Shown here: positions 13,940 through 16,846 of the stretch, one piece after another | Numbering within the stretch: position 1 is the stretch's first letter | How the letters are laid out: the number at the start of each line of letters is the position of its first letter | NCBI GenBank assembly: GCA_964478455.1 | Contig: CAYZJD010000054.1 | Coordinates: 1-16,846, forward strand | From: CAYZJD01 sp964478455 | GTDB lineage: Bacteria; Acidobacteriota; Terriglobia; Bryobacterales; Bryobacteraceae | Length of the DNA stretch: 16,846 bases | Direction: 5' to 3' | Notes under the pieces: model-generated | What the model saw: only the letters and a program-made list of their open reading frames with translations | The model's database searches: none | Told to the model about the DNA's origin: nothing | Program-made: the position numbers and the translations under genes

Positions 13940-15604
13940 CTACGTTTCGCGGCCGGTGTAACGACGGAAGAAGCTGCGGGAGTTCCACCGCGGCCGGCGC
14001 CGCGCGTCGGCCACCTTCTTGGTGAGGGTCGCCATCAGTTGGTTGAACTTGCCGGCGGCTCCGATGTTCACCGGTTGGCTCGTGTCGTCCGACGGCGCAT
14101 GATACCTCCGGCGCAACCATTCCTTCTGCGCCCGCTCCTCCGGCGTTCCTTGAAGATAGCCGAACTTGCAGAAGATGGCGGGAATCCCGCGCCGGATGAA
14201 GCTGTACTGGTCGCTTCGGATGAGAATGTTCCGCTCCGGCTCCGGATCGCCGATCAGCCGCAGGTTGGCGTTCCAGGCCAGCTCACGGATGTCCGTCCCG
14301 AGACTGGACTCGCTGAGGCCGTAGACGTGCAGCACGCGCAGCTCGTGAATGGGCAGGAACATGTCGAGATTGATGTTGGCCACGATCTGATCGAGCGGGG
14401 CCGATCTGGAAGCCAGCAAGTGCTGCGACCCGAGCAGGCCCTTCTCCTCGCCCGTCACGGCCGCGAACAACACGGACCGCTCCAGACTGGCGTCCTTGAG
14501 CGTCCGGGCGATCTCGAGCAGCGACGCCACACCGGCCGCGTTGTCCATCGCGCCGTTGTAAATCGAGTCCCCGTCGATCGGGCTGCCGGCGCCGAGATGA
14601 TCCAGGTGCGCCGTGAGCACTACATATTCGTTTCTCCGTCGAGAATGCGCGCCGGGCAACAACCCCACAACGTTTTCCGACTCCACCTCCCACTCCTCGA
14701 CGCTGGTGACCGCCCGGATGGCGCACGCCAGCGGAAACTTCGGCAGCGCCCTTCCGGCGGCGGCGACATCAAGGATTTGCGCCAGCGTATGGCCCGTGCC
14801 CTGGAAGAACTTGTCCGCGCTCCCCGGATGGATCGTCAGCCCGATCTGTTGCCCTTGCATTTCGGCGGATGCCGGTTCGCGCAGGCTCAGTGAAGGCAAG
14901 TTTCGCAGCAGTTTCCAGCGCTCCCACGGTATGTCCATCGCGCGCGGATGTGGGATCGCGGCCATGCCGATCGCTCCTGCCCGCTGTAACGATCTCCACC
15001 GCTCCTGTTGAGACTGGTAGTGGGCCAGGATCGGCGCCCGAATCGACGCCGGCCCTCCTTGCAGGTAGACGGCAATCTTCCCCTTCAGATCGAGGCCCGC
15101 GAGGTCATCGTGCTTCTGCTCCGGAATGCGGAGACCGTATCCAACAAAGACCGCCTCCGCCTCCAGCCGCTGCGGCGCGTCCGGCCGGGGGTGCAGGAAG
15201 GCTTCTTCGCCGAGCTGAACGTCTTCAGCTCTGCCCTCCCGAACGAGGGAAAGGCTCGACTGTTTCTCCCGGATTCTCCGCGCCTGAAACCGGATCGCTT
15301 GAAAGTAGCCCGAGGTTCCAGCCGGGATCAAACCGGCGCGCTGGAACTCGGCGGCAACGTATTCCGCCGCCCTGCGGTGGCCTTCCGAGCCGGTGTCGCG
15401 GCCTTGCATTTCATCACTGGAAAGCGCCTCCACGTGGCGCCACCAGCCATTGGCTTCAGCCGCTCGCCGCTCTCCGACGGACCGCTTTCCTGCGTGCCGC
15501 GACCCGCCGCCGCTGTCGGCCGCGCACAGCCTGCCGAAGGACCACGTCGAGAGGAAGAGAGCAAAGAGAACGGCGAGCAAGCGAAGCGCGTTTCGGCGGG
15601 TCAA
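13940..15604 (-). CDS. Secreted M28-family zinc aminopeptidase
   Basis: A 554-residue protein. The N-terminus TRRNALRLLAVLFALFLST is a signal peptide or anchor. A PA-like insert lies at about 145-290 (AVFVGYGLRIP, DLKGKIAVYLQGGP). The M28 catalytic domain carries all metal ligands in order: TAHLDHLG (H333), NGAMDNAAG (D354, bridging), VTGEEKGLLGS (E386 base, E387 ligand), NINLDMF (D414) and YHAPSDD (H502). These enzymes remove N-terminal residues or degrade peptides outside the cytoplasm. The open frame extends to 15874, but that part is the shadow of the dinB-family gene. TTG 15604-15602, overlapping its stop as TTGA, is chosen because GAAGG lies 7 nt upstream and the signal peptide begins there. 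The C-terminal 25 residues are strongly basic. Function as an exopeptidase is firm at family level. Confidence 0.88.
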   Translation of the reverse strand: MTRRNALRLLAVLFALFLSTWSFGRLCAADSGGGSRHAGKRSVGERRAAEANGWWRHVEALSSDEMQGRDTGSEGHRRAAEYVAAEFQRAGLIPAGTSGYFQAIRFQARRIREKQSSLSLVREGRAEDVQLGEEAFLHPRPDAPQRLEAEAVFVGYGLRIPEQKHDDLAGLDLKGKIAVYLQGGPASIRAPILAHYQSQQERWRSLQRAGAIGMAAIPHPRAMDIPWERWKLLRNLPSLSLREPASAEMQGQQIGLTIHPGSADKFFQGTGHTLAQILDVAAAGRALPKFPLACAIRAVTSVEEWEVESENVVGLLPGAHSRRRNEYVVLTAHLDHLGAGSPIDGDSIYNGAMDNAAGVASLLEIARTLKDASLERSVLFAAVTGEEKGLLGSQHLLASRSAPLDQIVANINLDMFLPIHELRVLHVYGLSESSLGTDIRELAWNANLRLIGDPEPERNILIRSDQYSFIRRGIPAIFCKFGYLQGTPEERAQKEWLRRRYHAPSDDTSQPVNIGAAGKFNQLMATLTKKVADARRRPRWNSRSFFRRYTGRET

Positions 15605-16086
15605 GATTTCGCCTTCGACTCCTTGTACTGCTCCCGCACCGCGCGAAGCTGGCGGGCGTGGTTCTCGGCGTGCTCGGCGTAGATCCGAAGAATGTCGAGC
15701 AGCGTCTGCTTGCCGTGTTCCGTGTGCGTTGCCGTGCGCTCGAAAGCGGATTCGGGCAGTTCCCTGAGCAGCTCGTAGTTCTCGCCGCGGATACGGCGAA
15801 ACGTCTCGAGCGCCTGGGAGATCTTGCGGCGGCGGTAGTCCAGTTTCTCCGCCCACGCTTTCTCGTCGTAGCACTGAAGCGTTGGGTTATCCTCGGCGAT
15901 CGTCCGGCGGAAACGGTCTACAGCCACGATCTCCGAGTCCGCCAGGTGGCAGACGATCTGGCGGATGCTCCACTTTCCGGGCACCGGCGCGTAATCCAGT
16001 TCGCTGCCCGCTGCCCCGGTCATGGCCACCGCCACCAACTCCGGACCGCGGCGCAAACGTTCCAGCAGTTCAGCGATCTCGCTCAT
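15601..16086 (-). CDS. DinB-family metal-dependent protein (DinB_2/YfiT-like)
   Basis: A 161-residue four-helix-bundle protein. The family His triad is visible: H47 in IRQIVCHLADSEIVAVDRFR, and H139 and H143 in IYAEHAENHARQL; these bind Ni or Zn in relatives. YAPVPGKWSIRQIV (32-45) is the typical lead-in (P-x-KWS). Known members act as thiol-dependent transferases (bacillithiol/mycothiol S-transferases) or are DNA-damage-inducible with unknown role. Full length matches the family. The start ATG has no clear Shine-Dalgarno; a good promoter lies 35 nt upstream. It is the first gene of the minus-strand operon and its stop overlaps the M28 start. It lies next to lexA, but no recognisable LexA operator was found ahead of it, so SOS control is unproven. 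Confidence 0.88.
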   Translation of the reverse strand: MSEIAELLERLRRGPELVAVAMTGAAGSELDYAPVPGKWSIRQIVCHLADSEIVAVDRFRRTIAEDNPTLQCYDEKAWAEKLDYRRRKISQALETFRRIRGENYELLRELPESAFERTATHTEHGKQTLLDILRIYAEHAENHARQLRAVREQYKESKAKS

Positions 16087-16120
16087 GGGATGGACGGCCC
16101 CGCTTGCGGGATATCAACCC

Positions 16121-16148
16121 ATTATAAGAGACGGTCGCAGGCGTTCAA
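16121..16148 (-). promoter_or_regulatory. Sigma70-type promoter of the dinB-M28-synthetase operon
   Basis: On the minus strand TTGAAC (16148-16143) and a perfect TATAAT (16126-16121) are separated by 16 nt, leaving about 28 nt of leader before the dinB-family ATG at 16086. The short palindrome CCCGC-TT-GCGGG (plus strand, 16099-16110) lies in the leader. It is the best promoter match I found in the window and probably drives the whole minus-strand run down to the HEAT gene. Confidence 0.7.
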
Positions 16149-16178
16149 GGTCACCGGGAGAGCGGGTGGCTCGATGAA

Positions 16179-16206
16179 TGTGGCAAGTGTAACACCACAG
16201 GCCACA
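16179..16206. terminator. Nested inverted repeat after lexA
   Basis: TGTGGC (16179-16184) pairs with GCCACA (16201-16206), with an inner GTGT-A-ACAC palindrome (16187-16195). On the minus strand it begins 2 nt after the lexA stop codon (16211-16209). No T-run follows, so it is either a weak terminator or a protein-binding palindrome ahead of the dinB operon promoter. Confidence 0.3.
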
Positions 16207-16208
16207 AG

Positions 16209-16826
16209 CTAATCCAACTTCCGGATGACCGTCCTCACCACTCCCTGAATCACAAGGTCGGAGCGCGGATACAACTCGGGGTACGCGGCATTCTCTGCTT
16301 TGAGGAACCACTTGCCCTTGACGCGCACCAGCCGCTTCAGCGTGCTCTCACCGTCGATGAGGGCCACGACAATCTGGCCGGCGCGCGGGGAGGGCGTCGG
16401 CTGCACGACTACGGTGTCGCCGTCGAGAATGCCGGCGTCCTTCATCGAATCGCCGCGGACTCTCAACCCGAAGCAACCCTCCTTGGGGCGAAACCCGAGG
16501 CTGCTCTCGTCCACCGACACGCAGCCTTCGGGCTGGGCCGCGGCGAATGCCTCCGGCGGCCCGGCAGGCACGCGGCCGAACAGGGGCAGGTCAAAGGTGA
16601 TCCCGCGAAGCGACTCGAGCGGCCCCGCCAGGTCGATCTGGCGAGAGCCGCGCCGGGCGCGGCGGATAAAGCCCTTGGACTCGAGCGCCAGCAGGTGGCC
16701 AGCTACCCCGTTCGGACTGCGGATGCCGAACTCCTTCTGGATCTCCGGGATCGAAGGCGAGCACCCCTGCCCGCGCCGGAAATCGACGATAAAGTCAAGG
16801 ATGGCTTTCTGCCGCGCCGTCAACAT
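16209..16826 (-). CDS. lexA: LexA repressor (SOS regulator, self-cleaving S24 peptidase)
   Basis: A 205-residue protein of standard LexA length. The N-terminal winged helix starts MLTARQKAILDFI and continues with SPSIPEIQKEFGIRSPNGVA (23-42) as recognition region. The cleavage site is Ala88-Gly89 in GRVPAGPP. The catalytic Ser127 is in RGDSMKDAGILDGDTVVV and the Lys164 base in ESTLKRLV. LexA represses DNA-damage genes and is inactivated by RecA-stimulated autocleavage. The start ATG at 16826 gives the canonical N-terminus. TATAGT (16835-16830) ends only 3 nt before it and no Shine-Dalgarno is present, so the mRNA may be leaderless. The -35 region lies beyond the window edge. Operator type cannot be assigned; neither the Escherichia nor the Bacillus consensus box is seen in the adjacent sequence. 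Confidence 0.95.
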   Translation of the reverse strand: MLTARQKAILDFIVDFRRGQGCSPSIPEIQKEFGIRSPNGVAGHLLALESKGFIRRARRGSRQIDLAGPLESLRGITFDLPLFGRVPAGPPEAFAAAQPEGCVSVDESSLGFRPKEGCFGLRVRGDSMKDAGILDGDTVVVQPTPSPRAGQIVVALIDGESTLKRLVRVKGKWFLKAENAAYPELYPRSDLVIQGVVRTVIRKLD

Positions 16827-16829
16827 GCT

Positions 16830-16835
16830 ACTATA
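16830..16835 (-). promoter_or_regulatory. lexA: Putative -10 element of lexA, implying a leaderless transcript
   Basis: TATAGT on the minus strand ends 3 nt before the lexA ATG, which would put the transcription start at or very near the initiation codon. The sequence upstream (to the window end) has no purine-rich ribosome binding site. The matching -35 box would lie outside the window, so this is tentative. Confidence 0.4.
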
Positions 16836-16846
16836 AATTCTTACAC

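Noticed and set aside
15605..15874. N-terminal extension of the M28 frame
   Set aside because: It lies wholly inside the dinB-family gene in another frame; the signal peptide and ribosome binding site support the TTG start at 15604.
16121..16208. Classical LexA boxes (CTGT-N8-ACAG or GAAC-N4-GTTC) ahead of the dinB-family gene
   Set aside because: Neither consensus is present in the intergenic sequence.
14869..16212. 447-codon plus-strand frame antisense to the M28 and dinB-family genes
   Set aside because: Arg/Pro-rich shadow; both opposing genes have intact catalytic residues.

Overview
The window is GC-rich, densely packed bacterial DNA with little space between genes. The gene mix suggests a soil or plant-polymer-degrading member of the Acidobacteriota, probably Bryobacterales/Solibacter-like. 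That mix is exported CehA/McbA-type metallohydrolases, DUF1080 proteins, DHDPS-family paralogs, FkbM methyltransferases, a diverged S41 protease and a secreted RraA-like protein. The taxonomic call is inference from gene content and style. There is no rRNA, tRNA, CRISPR array, phage module or intact insertion sequence.

Left part (1-4375, minus strand): the N-terminal 58 residues of a Phd/YefM-type antitoxin cut by the window edge, then a RidA-family deaminase, a DHDPS-family lyase and a large exported CehA/McbA-family metallohydrolase. An imperfect 30-bp inverted repeat lies between the RidA and DHDPS genes and runs into the DHDPS reading frame. Divergently from the metallohydrolase runs a plus-strand pair (4425-6223): an RraA/HMG-aldolase family protein with a signal peptide, and a membrane-anchored FkbM methyltransferase. 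A TonB-like protein follows (6364-7116), preceded by a perfect 17-bp hairpin that abuts its ribosome binding site. The lyase, aldolase-like, RidA and metallohydrolase genes look like a small catabolic cluster of unknown substrate.

Middle (7121-10490): prmA (ribosomal protein L11 methyltransferase) on the minus strand, with a 49-codon, very basic small ORF starting 1 nt after its stop. Divergently on the plus strand is a large secreted S41-type protease whose N-terminal half looks like a decayed second copy of the domain.

Right part (10531-16826, minus strand): a tightly packed run reading dinB-family protein -> M28 peptidase -> acyl-CoA synthetase -> DUF1080 protein -> POTRA-like/HEAT-repeat protein. 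It has TTGA and ATGA stop/start overlaps and a good sigma70-type promoter ahead of the dinB gene. lexA lies just upstream, probably with its own, perhaps leaderless, transcript. Downstream of the HEAT gene lies the last 20 codons of a second DUF1080 gene. It encodes the identical 19-residue tail and differs only at six silent third-codon positions, so a once-functional DUF1080 paralog has been truncated here.

No complete novel defence or mobile system is visible. The most interesting points are the DUF1080 remnant, the POTRA-HEAT architecture, the prmA-coupled small basic protein, the two repeat/hairpin structures at gene boundaries, and the exported RraA/CehA pair.
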